This document shows, piece by piece, positions 1 to 11,462 of a DNA stretch of 64,000 bases. The notes under the pieces were generated by a model, which ran no database searches, had not been told where the DNA came from, and saw only the letters and a list, made by a program, of their open reading frames with translations. The position numbers and the translations under genes were made by a program. Source of the DNA: Talpa occidentalis (Eukaryota; Chordata; Mammalia; Eulipotyphla; Talpidae); contig NW_023604295.1 in the NCBI RefSeq assembly GCF_014898055.3, positions 71,946,301-72,010,300 of the forward strand, given 5' to 3'. The first letter of the stretch is position 1. Each line of letters starts with the position of its first letter.

Positions 1-92
1 AGTTGATACTCTGTGGTTAATATCCATAAAGCTCTGTCTTAGGTATAGTAATCTTTAAGGAATTTTGTTTTTTTTCCACCTATAGCCCAAAC

Positions 93-358
93 TTTTTTTT
101 TTTAAAGATTTATTTATTCATACAGGAACTAGGGTACAGGCCAGAGGTGTGGGGTGTGAGAGGATTCACCAGAGACAGAGTGGGAAACAGAACGGGAAGA
201 TTGACTGAAATACACTGCTGAGGGGAGCAGTGGGCGAGTCAGGAGAGGTCTGCTGTGCCATGTGGGTAGCTCCCCGGCTGGGGATCGAACTCATGCTGCA
301 GTGGCTGCGGATATCTTCATAGGTTGTGTCTTAACCCCTTGAGCCACCAGGGAGGCCC
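93..358 (-). mobile_element. tRNA-derived SINE, older subfamily
   Basis: A complete SINE lies on the minus strand: its T-rich left end is the A-rich tail in reverse and its tRNA-like head (ending ggaggccc on the plus strand) is at the right. It is flanked by a 12-bp direct repeat, tatagcccaaac, at 81-92 and 359-370, which is a clean target-site duplication. It belongs to the subfamily with ggggtacaggccagaggtgtgg and gactgaaatacactgctgag signatures, and most CpGs have decayed, so it is older than the copies at 32445 and 11117. No transcription signal apart from the relic A/B boxes is apparent. Confidence 0.9.
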
Positions 359-370
359 TATAGCCCAAAC

Positions 371-639
371 CTTTTATATTCTGTGATGGATCATCTAGAT
401 TACAAGGGTAATAAGCACACCTGAATCCGAAATAACACTATAGTTTCTGTTAGCATAATTCTTATGAATAAAAAGTAACACATAAAACAGAATCCTAAAT
501 CCTAAATAATAATGGCTAGTACTTAATACTAAAGGCTTAAGTTTGTGTTAGTTTCAATGTATATGTCTGAAAATACTCTTTTTAAGAATACCCTGAGGTA
601 TAGTTAAATACAGCTATAATAGTTTTTTTTTTAATTCAT
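371..639. other. unique AT-rich sequence
   Basis: No repeat, open frame or RNA gene was recognised between the SINE target duplication and the start of the L2 element. Confidence 0.5.
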
Positions 640-920
640 TCTTTTGACTTTAAATATCATAATTTCCAGATGTGTACCTCTAACCTGGAAGTCTCCTCTG
701 ACCTCCAGATTTTTATATTCACCTCTACACTTAGATTTTTTAGATGCTTAGAAAGGATCTCACAGCTTATACATTCATAAAATAACTCTTACTTTTCTTC
801 CCAAACCAGTTCTTCTCACCTCATTACCACTTCCTACCAGTTACCAATCAATCCTATAGTCTCCCTTCAAAATCCAACCACTCTTTACTGCCTCCACTCT
901 TACCCTTGGTGCAGTAAAGG
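640..920 (+). mobile_element. L2 LINE, ORF2 part, left piece
   Basis: The pyrimidine-rich plus strand follows the order of the L2 ORF2 3' half as I recall it: cctccag, then the cttccc-caaacc segment near 800, then the repeated tcc/acc blocks. It is heavily mutated with no open frame. It continues at 1319 after a young L1 insertion, so the two pieces form one element. Old L2 copies are normal in mammals; no function is implied. Confidence 0.6.
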
Positions 921-1318
921 TAACGTCTCTTTCTGACTTATTTTGCTGAGCATGATCCCTTCTAGCTCCATCCATGTTGCTGCAAACTGCATATGTTTAT
1001 CTTTTTGGATTGCTCTGTAATATTCCATGGTGTATATGTACCACATCCCGGATGGTCTCACTCATAGCAAGAATTTAGAAAACCTAAATAAGGGACCAGG
1101 AAAAAGACTAATTAATACAAAGTAAAAATCAAAATCAACAAGCAACTATACACCAGAGACACACTACCGGGGGGAGGGTGGCTGGGAGGGGAAGGATTAG
1201 GGTCAAAATAAGGGGGGATGCAATTGTATGGGGAATATAACCAAAATGAAAATGCATACATTGTACAAAAATGAAAAATGATGTAAGAATTATATAAAAT
1301 ATAAAAAAATAATGTCTC
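921..1318 (+). mobile_element. Young L1 3' end with 5' inversion, inside L2
   Basis: Positions 930-1047 are L1 ORF2 3' sequence on the minus strand (same wording as 30590-30700). From 1048 (cccggatggtctcactc) the sequence switches to the plus-strand L1 3' UTR and ends in an A-rich tail at about 1300-1310. In the uninverted copy at 7944-8380 these two blocks are contiguous, meeting at ataccggatggtctc. The insertion is flanked by taacgtctc (921-929) and taatgtctc (1310-1318), a target-site duplication with one mismatch. This is the hallmark of twin priming during L1 reverse transcription. The net element is plus strand, about 380 bp, and cannot encode protein. Confidence 0.85.
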
Positions 1319-1800
1319 ATGGCCACCTCTCATCCAGTTAATTTTCAATAGCCTCCTCATTAGTCATCTTGCCTCTTCCTTGTAAACCCACCAGATCATG
1401 TGAAATCTACCTGCTCAGAATGCTCTGATGACTTCCCTCATTCAGATTATAAGCCAAGATCTTTAGAAAGAGTTACTAGGTTCCAAACCATCAGTTTAGT
1501 CCCCTCAAGCCCTGCATTTATCTATTTCACCATTTCTTTTACTGTGGTTCACCTTGGTTGCTGGCTTTCTTACTATCCTTGAAATAAGTCAGATACCAGT
1601 AATGCCTTTCCCTCTATGGTACATAGTAACATCTTACATACTATATATTTTATCTGCTTTTCAGCATGTTATCTACCATTAGAATATGATGCACGGGGAC
1701 TAAGATTTTTACTTCTTCACAACTACTGAAATAGTGCACAGGACATTATAGACTCTCAGTACTCAGTAACTGGGTGTCTGCATAAATAATGTTACACTGG
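1319..1800 (+). mobile_element. L2 LINE, ORF2 end and 3' UTR, right piece
   Basis: This continues the L2 of 640-920. Recognisable L2 landmarks are agatcatgtgaaatctacctg near 1394, the gacttccctcattcagatta block near 1430, and the 3' UTR from about 1630 (catactatatattttatctg, then ccattagaatatgatgcac). A second L2/MIR-like 3' end with tgaatgaatgaatga lies at about 1915-1975. No open frame survives. Confidence 0.7.
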
Positions 1801-1975
1801 TAAACTGCAGGTAGGGAGGCTCAAATTACCTTATTTAATTGTTTTATTACAAATTATTGGTCACCTATTCCCATGAGAAGGAAGTTGGGTAACTGCAAGA
1901 ATCTTCTTCTGTGTTCTATGCTGTATACCCAGAATGTAGAGAACACTTGGAACGTACTAGCTGAATGAATGAATG

Positions 1976-4900
1976 ACACATTTCACTATTTAGTGATAAG
2001 ACCCAAGGATTGCAACAACCATTTTCAAATCTTTGAAATAATTTCCTCATAACTGATGTCAATTTATTTGCCTGAGATCTTATCAGAGATTGGAGCATGT
2101 TGGAAGAAGCATTTTGCCATTTTAGCCTATAACTTATTGGGAACTAAAGAGACTTGAACCTTCTTCAAGCTTGCCTGCCTGTCATTCTATAAGGAAGAAA
2201 TGCATATATATAGTGCAGATAGATATTGATATCCAAGGACTGTTCTTTAATGGGAAATACCTTTTAATCTTTACACAGCATACCATGGGTGATGAAGAGA
2301 GATGTGAGCATGTGGTGCAGATGTGGGAGTAGTTCAGTTGATTGGGGTCAATGATATTGCAAGTGGAGAGAAAGGGGCCATATGAGAGTTGCTAGTGAGA
2401 GGCAGATGTAGGTTATTTAATTAACTTTTCAGTTCTTACTAAAGCACTATTTAATGAACTTAACTTTCTTGATGTGTGTCATTTGGTGGTGAGTGAGTTT
2501 TTGTGTGGTGTGTATTCATACTTTTCAGAAATCCTAAACACTGTGGTAATGTCTCTCCTTGATGCTTTCTGTTTTTCATATCCCTTATTATCAATAACTA
2601 TAATTCATTTCCCTCATTTGTTTCCTGTGCTTTTTTGAGATGCATTTATTTAATGATGACACATTTCTAAATGGTAGATTAAATAAATTAGAATACATTA
2701 TGATTTTCCTGTAAAACAAATAGTATCAATATAGGTCTCAAGTTTAAAATGGTGAAATAAAGCTTTAATCTTTGGGGGAGTTTAAGGTGAACATATGCGT
2801 CTCATATACTTAATACTATAAACAATGAATTATAATTAAAAATATTTAGAATCATGCTTTAAATAACAAAACATGAATATTTTCAACTTTTGCTTTCCCC
2901 TTGGTTATATAGATGAATTTTATTCTATTCAGACTTCTCTATCATTCTAATATAAGATTAATGAGAAAAGAAAAGGTTTACTAAACCAATGATGAAATAT
3001 AAGCCTATAATGTAAGGAATTATGTCTCATTTCTCCTTTCTATAAGGCTATAAAACATTGCTCTAAGATAAGTATGTAGATAATATCTGTATTTATTGTG
3101 ATTATTATTACTACTATATACAATATAGTATAGATTCATATAGGAATGCATATGTACAAATAATATATATATATGTATATGTATGTGTAAAATAATATGT
3201 TGATATATTTGGTCATCTTGGTAATAGGTGCCTCAGAAGCAAATACAAAAGTAATTGAAATTATACATACATTGAAATCTTACAATTTCTTAAAAAATAT
3301 GGCCGAGCAGGAAAAATAGCAATACAGATTTGAAAATTAATGTATTTTTCTATAATAAATGAACCAAAAATCCAGGTACCTAATTTTAAAATCTAATTGT
3401 TGAAATGTAATATACTAGGATATTTTGGTGTATTCCTCTGTGGGAAAGTATAAAGTCTGGTAAGACAAAGTTGTAAAAATTCAAGTCAATATTGATTTGT
3501 GTAACATTTTTTTTTTATAGCTTAACCTTTGATGAAAGTGGACACATATTTAATGTCTTTCATTATAATTATTTTAATTATACCTTGCTGGTAGCCTTTA
3601 AGAGGTATTTTTTTCTCAGGCTTTGCTTCAAGTAAAATGTAATTTTTATCAATGCAATAAGGCATTTTCAAAGCAATTAATTTACATTAATCCATTTGCA
3701 TTTTTGTTGCTTCTAGGAAATCTTATTTGAGCAGAATGTTAGCCAATTCACAACAGTATTCATAATATTCTTGGAACATGAGTTATAGATACAGGCTTAC
3801 CTAAAATGAATGTATGGTGTCTTGTGATAACTGACTAGTATCTCCACTGGAACCTGCATTTACTAAGTAAGCTGTTATTTGCAATAACATTTCCTCGTTA
3901 TCTCAGGATAACACTGTAAATTATATGTATTATTCAGAATACTAAACAAATACTTTCAGGAGCTCATCAAGCACCTGACTTACAGCTCTGAAATTGTTGC
4001 ATGTTACTCTGAGAACAAATTCTGTTTGTGTATATATTATGAAATTAGACTACACCAAGCCCAGAAGGCAGATACAATCACTCTTTGAACTGTACAATAA
4101 ATCCTGCTGCTCTGAAAAGGTTGAAGGCCTATTTGCATTTGGTAGAGGTAATGAAATGCATCTTAATAGACTTAAATATTCAGCTTTAATAAGTAGCAGC
4201 CAAATATAACCATTTCCCTGGTTGTGATCAAGTGGGCTTCTTACATTAGGTTTTGTTTCTTAGTTAGCTCTTGTTTATTTTTCCTGTTTGCAAAGTAGCA
4301 AATATGAAACATTAGATGAATTGAGCTTCAAAATTGTTATCTTGTGGAAATAAATGGAAATTACTTGCTTAGCTGACAAATAAATGCTTAACAAAAAAAT
4401 TACGTGAGGTTAAATTTTTCAGAAGATCTGTTGTTAACTTTAAAAGCAAAAAAAATACCCCTTTTCCCAAGTTTCTATAATCTCAGGAACAAAAAATGAA
4501 ATGAAATCTGTGTTCCAAGGGGGTTTGCATGATTACCTATAATTATGGAAAGTTCCTCATGCCATAACAACTCTATCTATGGATAGACATCTGTGCTTTA
4601 AAAGTTTTTCTTTTAACATAAGTTGACATTGGGAAATATGTATTTCCTAGTCTGCAATTTTTTTGGAGCATTTTAGAACTTCAGGTGGAATCACTACTTA
4701 GAAATTACTTTCTTACTCTACAGCAGACTAAGGGCAATTTGATAATTACTACTCTGGCCTCGCTTGCCCTCTTGCAATTGGAAACCTTTATCAGTAATAG
4801 GAAAAAATTCTGCCCCCCACTCCAGAAATGGAGCTAGCAAAAGATTTAACTTAGAAGCTTTGTTCTAAATAAAACTTGAAAAACCTAAACACAATGGCAT

Positions 4901-7900
4901 AAATAAAAATAAACGTCCTTCAGAATACAAGAACATGATGTTCATCACACCTGGATTCATTCTCATCACAGCTGATGTGTAGAGGAATGATTAGAAATCA
5001 TATAGACACTGATGAGGAGTGAGAGGAAGTTATTTAAAATTCCACTGCACCTTGTGCTCAAAATATCTTCATCGGCTTATAGTCACTCTTATAAACAATT
5101 TAGGAAACCATATTTTTTCATACTGAAAAAGCTTAATTTTATGAATATTTTAGATACATTTAGCCAGACTGAAATTTTTAAAAAAAATGCAACCATAACA
5201 TTTCCTTTCCTATTTCATAACAGGTGTAACAGAAAAAATGTCAAAGAGAAACAAAAGATCAATATACATTTCCTAGAAAGTTTAGTTTTTCCTTTGCAAA
5301 GACAACTGTCATGTTGGCCCGGCTTATTCTAGAGCATTGTAATGATAACAATTATGATATGAGGCTTATTAAAAATGAAACTCGTAGTTTATGTATTTCA
5401 GTTATAAATATTAATTTATATCAGCTATAACACCAAAACTCAGCACAAGGAAACCACCTTGCATATACCATTAAAATCATTCTTAATTGAAGATGTGTCA
5501 CGATTGCCGGAATCCTGCTCTGGTAAACAGGGTTGAGAGAGGAATCCAAAAGAACCGAGGAATAAAGAAATAACAGACACAAAAGTCTTCCAGTCACGAC
5601 CTTGACATTCTCCTTGTCTCAGCACCTCATGCCCTAGGGATCTCCAACACGCTATCATCTTGTTTGTTTTGAGGTGATGAGTGAAACATAAATATCTAGT
5701 AAGTACATATAGACTAGTTAACTCGTTTGTTATGTACAATCAAAATTAGTTTTTGTTCAGGGAGCAATATTATGTTATGACTTGACACAAATTCAAAGAT
5801 TTTCATTTTGTCATCAATCTCAATGTGCTGTGCATCAGGATTACTTATTAGTCAAAGGATAATAATAAATGATAACTGAATGATAGCATTCTATGAGTTA
5901 ATTAAACAATTTACACCTATAATCAATACTAGTTTGGCTCCTATTTAATCACTAGCCATTTTATGGTTAATAGATAAAACCCTTTGAATTATAGGTTCTA
6001 AGAGGGAACATCTTTTCTGTTTTCATTCTCATGTACCTTTCAGTATTTCTCAGGCAGGACATTCTCTTTTGCTTGTAGAAATGTGCCTGGTGATTGAAAT
6101 GTGTGCTGCAAAACCTATTTTTGAGCACGATGTTGGATTCTATCACAATCTTTCTATATTTCCTTAAATCTCTATTCCATTTTTTTCTTAATAAAAAAGC
6201 CTAACTGAACTTCTATCATACATTCTTTTCTCTGTCCTTTTATGACTTTCCATTAGTACAAACACACCTTCTGTAACACTGCTCAGTGAGAGGTACTCTG
6301 CTACATTGCACCCCAATACTGCAATATGTCTGTTGACCTTTGTATCCTGAACTCTATAACATATGTTCTGACTTCAGTTTCTCTGTTATTTGCTCACTTC
6401 TAAATTCCTCTATGAACATTGTTTCCAGCTACCTAAACTTAGTTCTCAGGTTTCTTCATGGAATGAGTGATTACAGGCTCAATGGTTTTATCATTTTTTT
6501 CTAGTCTTGAAGACCATTTTATGTCACATCTTTTAGTAGCTCTACTGATCAGCTTGACTCAGGAAAACTGCATTATGCCATCCATACTTTTCTTTCTAAA
6601 GTCCCTTTAACCTCTTCTAAATAATGTGACTCATTACTTATATTAATTACTCATTAATTTTATTAATTACTTATATTAATGCCATAATAATCCCATAGCA
6701 ATATAAATAGTGTTTATATTATTTGGTATTTTTTTCCTGTAGTGAAATACTTTTTTTTTAAATGCCCTATTAAGTCAATCAGATCTTTTTTTAAATTATA
6801 GAATTTCTCATTGTCTTCAAGATTCTTTAGTACTTAGTGAATATCTAGAAACTTCCAAGAAGAGATCATGCATTCTGTGAAACAGACATTGAGAAATGCT
6901 TGTGTAATTTTTTTCCAGCTTTCTTCTCTCTGGGTGACACAGGGAGGACTTAAATATAGCCTGTTTTATCCAGACTGTTAATCTATCCTTAGATTGAAGA
7001 GGACATTCTAGCAATGAGACAAGATGGAAAAATAATCCCATTACATATAAACATTACATTCTATTTTGGAACCTAATCTCATGTCTTCCTTCATCAGCCA
7101 CCACACATTACTTCATATCTTATTCTCTTTAATCACTTCCTTCTATTGCTTGCGTGGACGTGTCCTTTACAAATAGACCATATGTAACTTTGAGAAGTTC
7201 CTGTAATATACCTCATTCTTTACCTTTCAATCTTACAGCATTTCAAAAGTGTAAAATAAATGTATACATTTTAATAATAACAAGCATCAGATTTTTAAAT
7301 GCTAATAAATAATACTTAAAACCCTTTATATTGCTTTCCTGCATGTTAAAATCTGTGTACCCTTGGTTTTCTGAATCCCTACTGAACACTTGGGGAAGGC
7401 AACTGAATAGTAACTGTTACAAATTTTATAATGTGGAATTATAAAAAATGACCCATTAACAGGTTTACCCTCTGCATTAAAGAACCATGCAACTGGAAAA
7501 AAAAAAATAACTTTAGACAAAGACAAAATTTTGCTTGGTACGCTCATCCTTAGGAGAAAGAAAACAGAAAATAAACTCGATTCTCTCTATTTTCTGCCAG
7601 TGGGCACTTTTCAAACTTGGTCCCAGAAGTGGAGCCAAGGAGGTGTCAGTTATCCTGCTAGATGGAGAAAAACACAAATCAGATTGAGTTGTTGAATCAC
7701 ATATCATTTTTAGGGAAATTTACCACTTTCAGAAATTGTCATAGGGATACCTTCAATTTTTGATTGAACTCCAAACTGTCATGTATATTTTAAGATTCTA
7801 AGAAGTCTGGAAGAGACTATTAGGGCTGTAAGCTGAGTAAAGTTTCTGCTATTTGGACAGTGATGGGAGACAATGGAGTTCTCAACATGCAGAATGGAGA

Positions 7901-7943
7901 GCCACCACTGACTGCACTTAGAGTCGCTCTTGATCAGGCTTTT
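1976..7943. other. about 6 kb of mostly unique sequence
   Basis: No gene, LTR or recent transposon was recognised. Short AT microsatellites occur near 3156-3185. A near-duplicate AT block lies at 6633-6680. Open frames such as 5012-5332 (106 codons) and 3994-4209 show no family resemblance, no good start context and no splice structure that I could support, so I treat them as chance. Parts near 3300 and 4230-4900 are low in repeats and could be conserved non-coding sequence, which cannot be judged without alignment. Confidence 0.5.
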
Positions 7944-8380
7944 AAAATAGATGACTGGATCAAGAAGATGTGGTACATATACACAATGGAATATTACTCA
8001 GCAATCACAAAAGATAAACACATGCAGTTTGCAGCAACATGGATGGAGCTAGAAGGGATCATGCTCAGTGAAATAAGTCAGAAAGAAAAAGAAAAATACC
8101 GGATGGTCTCGCTCATAGCAGGAATTTAGAAAACCTAAATAAGAGACCAGGAAAAAGACTTATCAATGCAAAGTAATAATCAAAATCAACAAGCAACTAT
8201 AAACCAGATACACACTACTGAGGTGGGGATTATGGAGGGGCGGGGAGAATGAGAACTAGAGTCAAAATAAGGGGGGGGGTGCAATTGTATGGGGAATATA
8301 ACCAAAATGAAAATGCATACATTGTACAAAGATGAAAAATGATGTAAGAATTATATAAAATAAAATATTAAAAAAATAAA
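7944..8380 (+). mobile_element. Young L1, 3' end of ORF2 plus 3' UTR
   Basis: A 5'-truncated L1. Positions 7944-8129 encode the last roughly 60 residues of ORF2 (IDDWIKKMWYIYTMEYYSAI pattern) and stop at taga 8127. The 3' UTR then carries the lineage's ggatggtctcgctcatag block, a G-rich run near 8270 and the ttgtatggggaatataacc block, ending in an A-rich tail near 8345-8380. The ORF2 end is open and little decayed, so the insertion is fairly recent. The open frame runs upstream into flanking DNA (7860-7943), giving an 89-codon chimeric frame. No convincing target duplication was found. Confidence 0.85.
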
Positions 8381-8439
8381 TCCCTAAGTTGGAGGTCACT
8401 GAGGAAACAACAATGTCTAACCACCTCCATACTCTGAAT

Positions 8440-9225
8440 AAACTAAGCCCAAAGGAAACACAAGGATCGGGGCAGAAATATATGAGATACAGAGCAGAAG
8501 AAAGATGAGATGCTCAACAGAATTAAGAACTATATTTTTAAAAGACAAAATTGATAAAATTTTAGACTAAGGCAAAGAGAGAAGACTCAAACAATTAAAA
8601 TCAGAAATGTAATAGGAGACACTACAACTGATACCACTAAAATAAAAAGGCTCTTAAGAGACTATGATGAACAATATAGGAAAAACTAGAAGTGGATGCA
8701 TGCCTAGACACATATAGCCTACCAAGATTGAATTATAAAGAAATAGAAAATCTAAATCAACCAATAAGAGCAAAGAAAATGGGTCACTAATCACAAATCT
8801 TCCAGCTAGTAAAGCCAAGACCAGATGGTTTTATGGGTGAATTCCAACAAAAATTTAAAGAAAAAATAATGCCAATCCTTCTCAAATTCTTCCAAAATAT
8901 TGAAAAGAAGGAAAAACTCCCCATCTCATTTTATGAGGCCAGCAGTACCCTGCAACTGACACCAGATAAGGAAGCTATAAGAAAACTGTAGACCAATTCC
9001 TGATGACTATTGATGCAAAAATTCTTAACAAAAGAGCGCAAATTGAATTCAACAGCATATTAAAATCATAATATCCCATGATCCAGTGACCTTTATCCCT
9101 GAAAGACAAGGACATTTCAACATCTGAGAATTAATAATTAGTATATGGAGTAATGTTATATGTCATTTATGTCACCAAAATGGAGGAATAAGATACTATA
9201 GACTCCACAAAGATTAATAATTGGA
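8440..9225 (+). mobile_element. Old L1 ORF2 fragment
   Basis: Plus-strand DNA follows L1 ORF2 from just upstream of the reverse-transcriptase domain into it. Markers are the agagaagactcaaacaatta block near 8579, ccaagaccagatggttttat near 8815, the caatccttctcaaattcttc block near 8873 and the tatgaggccagcagtaccct block near 8932. It is riddled with stops and indels. It is much more diverged than the L1 at 7944 and probably of L1MA age. The right end abuts the SINE at 9231. Confidence 0.75.
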
Positions 9226-9230
9226 TAACT

Positions 9231-9487
9231 AGCCTCCCTGGTGGCACAAGTACTTAAAATGCAGCACTATGAAGCAATTGGCAACCACTGCAGCGTAAGT
9301 TCGATCCCCTGCCAGGGAGCAACCCACATGGCATAGCAGACCTCTCCTGTCTCTCCCACTGCTCCCCTCAGCAGTGTATTTAGTAGAGCTGCCTGTTCTG
9401 CTCCCCACACAGTCTCTGGTGAATTCTCTTACTCCCTGCATCTCTGGCCTTCGCCCCAGCTCTTGTATGCATAAAATAAAAAAAAAA
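9231..9487 (+). mobile_element. tRNA-derived SINE, older subfamily, plus strand
   Basis: The head agcctccctggtggcac starts at 9231. The B-box relic gttcgatccc is near 9300, the conserved ctgctcccctcagcagtgta block near 9359, and the tail ends in aaataaaaaaaaa. An imperfect target duplication, ttggataac/ttagataac, flanks it at 9221-9229 and 9488-9496. It is one of only two plus-strand SINEs among the fifteen found here. Confidence 0.85.
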
Positions 9488-9497
9488 TTAGATAACC

Positions 9498-10019
9498 ATC
9501 CTCAACAAAATTAACTCTGGTATAGCTTAGAAGCTTACTTCAGAAACTTCAGCAAGACAGTAGAATAAGAAACCTCAGAATAACTGAGAGAACAACCTGC
9601 AAATAAAAAGGAAGAAAAAACAGTTTAATTTTGCTCATATCACCTCCCACCTGCAAATTGGTACCCATCAGCACCAACAGGGAGCACCCTGGCCTAAAGG
9701 GTTTTCACTGGGAAAGGAAGAGTGAGTGAACCAGTAGCTTCTTCAGCCTTTTGGGGTCATGCTAAAGGATTTACTTCCTGTCCTGGAGATCAACAAAACA
9801 GATGTACAGAGATGGTTTGGAATAGGGGTCACTGGAAATAGCCACACAGTGGGAGTGGGCCAAATGTATGAGAATAAGATGCTAAACTGAATCCTCCCAG
9901 CTCAACACAGCTACAGTGTGTGTCCTTGGAACTGACCCTCCAGCCATGCATCTGCATTATTTCCAGCAGCCCAAACAAGGAATCAACCAAAGGATCGACT
10001 GACTGATTTAAAGAAAAAT
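9498..10019. other. unidentified segment between L1 pieces
   Basis: This stretch lies between the older ORF2 fragment and the old L1 3' end, but I could not match it to L1. It has higher GC than its neighbours (for example 9650-9740 and 9890-9970). It may be a diverged L1 part, an unrecognised insertion, or unique sequence. The 67-codon minus frame at 9829-10032 has no recognisable family. Confidence 0.3.
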
Positions 10020-10530
10020 TGGCCAAGAACATGGATGGACCATCAGGATATAATGCTAAATGATATAAGTCAGCAGAGAAATATAAATACTAGGTGACAC
10101 CTTGCTTATATGTGGAATATAAAAGAGACAAACTTATAGAAAGAGAGAATCAAATGGAAGTTGTTAGGGGCTGGGAGGATGGGGAGGTGGTGGTCACTGT
10201 GTATAAACTTCTAAGTATAAGATTAATAAATCCTGGAGATCTAATGTGTAACATGGTGGCTGTAGCTAACTACTGTATTGTAAACTGCAGTGTTAATAGC
10301 TGCTAGGAGAGTAAATATTAAATGCTCTCATCATAGACATACAAAGATATGTTTGCATGGTATTTGAGGAAGTGGAGGTAGTAATTATAATTATTTTTTG
10401 GTAATAATCCAAGATTATATGTAAATCTGTCAGATTATATGTAAATCTGTCAAATTAGCACACATGTACCTTAAATTTATGCAGTATTATGTGTCAGTTA
10501 TATCACATTGAAGCTGAAAAAAAAAAAAAC
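10020..10530 (+). mobile_element. Old L1 3' end (L1MA-like)
   Basis: The order matches an old primate/eutherian-wide L1 3' end: aacatggatggacc, taagtcagcagagaaa, tatgtggaatataaaagag, a gttaggggctgggaggatgg block, then gcacacatgtaccttaaat and a poly-A run near 10516. An exact 20-bp unit is tandemly doubled within it at 10412-10451. It has no open frame. Confidence 0.7.
10412..10451. repeat. Perfect 20-bp tandem duplication
   Basis: The unit agattatatgtaaatctgtc occurs twice, head to tail, with no mismatch, inside an otherwise decayed L1 3' UTR. Identity of the two copies implies a recent slippage or duplication event. Confidence 0.9.
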
Positions 10531-10984
10531 ACAGAAAAGAATTTGATAATAAAATTCCCTGATTTCAGAATTGTTGTCTTCCAAAGCATTGTCAACAGTT
10601 TAACTGGAAAATTTTGGGAATGCAAATGTCCTTGAATAATATCCTTTAATGTCTCCTTAGTGGTCTGAGGGGAAACTATGCATTTCCAAGCATGGCCTTC
10701 AAAGTATCAATACTTCTTGATACAGAACCAGTCTGATTCTGAACCTTTTCTGTTGCTCTGACTTAATATTTTTCTCCAACAGCACTGCAATCTCTAAAAT
10801 GTATAATTTTGTCTCTGTCTTTCTGTTTCATTCTCGTTCTCCCTCTGCAAAAGTCCAGAAGCAGCTCCATCTGTCCAAAATGCCTCCTCTGCCCTTGGAT
10901 GAGTCCACCTCCTCCATGTGTATTAATGTTCAGTTCATGTTTTACCTTTTTTGAGCTGCCTTTCTTTTGATATCACATATACCT

Positions 10985-11095
10985 TATGCTGTATTAAATG
11001 AGCGAGTTGACACTTTTGTATCTATTTTTCCCACATGTAAAATAGAAATGACAAGGATAGATGAATGCATTGGCAGTTACAAGACATACCTTGAG
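10985..11095 (+). mobile_element. Possible MIR fragment
   Basis: The segment tttttcccacatgtaaaata followed by gaaatgacaaggatag resembles the MIR 3' portion (ctcatctgtaaaatggggat...). It is short and diverged, so the call is tentative. The preceding 10531-10984 shows nothing I could identify. Confidence 0.35.
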
Positions 11096-11116
11096 TGGGG
11101 AATTGTACCTGTTTTA

Positions 11117-11449
11117 TTTTATTTTATTATTATTTTTTTTTTTTTTTATAGAGGCATGCTTTATTTATTTGTTTGCTGGTTTGTTTGTTTGTTTTTGTTT
11201 ATACATGCACTGGGTACAGTCAGAAGCGCGGGAGGGTGAGAGAATTCACCAGAGTCAGAGCGGGGAGCAGAGCAGGCAGAAGGACCGAAGTACACTGCTG
11301 AGGGGAGCAGCGGGCGGCAGGAGAGGTCTGCGCGCCATGTGGGACCCTCCTCCGGTGGCCCGGGAGCAGCCGGGGATTGAACCGGCGCCGCAGAGGCCGC
11401 GGGCAGCTTCGCAACCTAGCGCTCAACCGCTGCGCCACCGGGGAGGCCC
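11117..11449 (-). mobile_element. tRNA-derived SINE, young subfamily, expanded tail
   Basis: A minus-strand SINE flanked by tgtacctgtttta at 11104-11116 and 11450-11462, a perfect 13-bp target duplication. The body (11204-11449) is CpG-rich and little decayed: gaagcgcgggagggtgagag, ggaccgaagtacactgct, gcgcgccatgtgggaccctc, gaaccggcgccgc. The tail is unusual: instead of a simple A run it is a mix of (TTTTA), poly-T and (TTTG) units on the plus strand, making the element about 70 bp longer than its relatives. The 142-codon open frame across it is a SINE read-through, not a gene. Confidence 0.92.
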
Positions 11450-11462
11450 TGTACCTGTTTTA

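Noticed and set aside
5012..5332. 106-codon plus-strand open frame
   Set aside because: Lys/Phe-rich translation typical of AT-rich non-coding DNA; no homology recognised.
10412..10451. CRISPR-like repeat
   Set aside because: Two abutting 20-bp units with no spacer in a mammalian L1; a simple tandem duplication.
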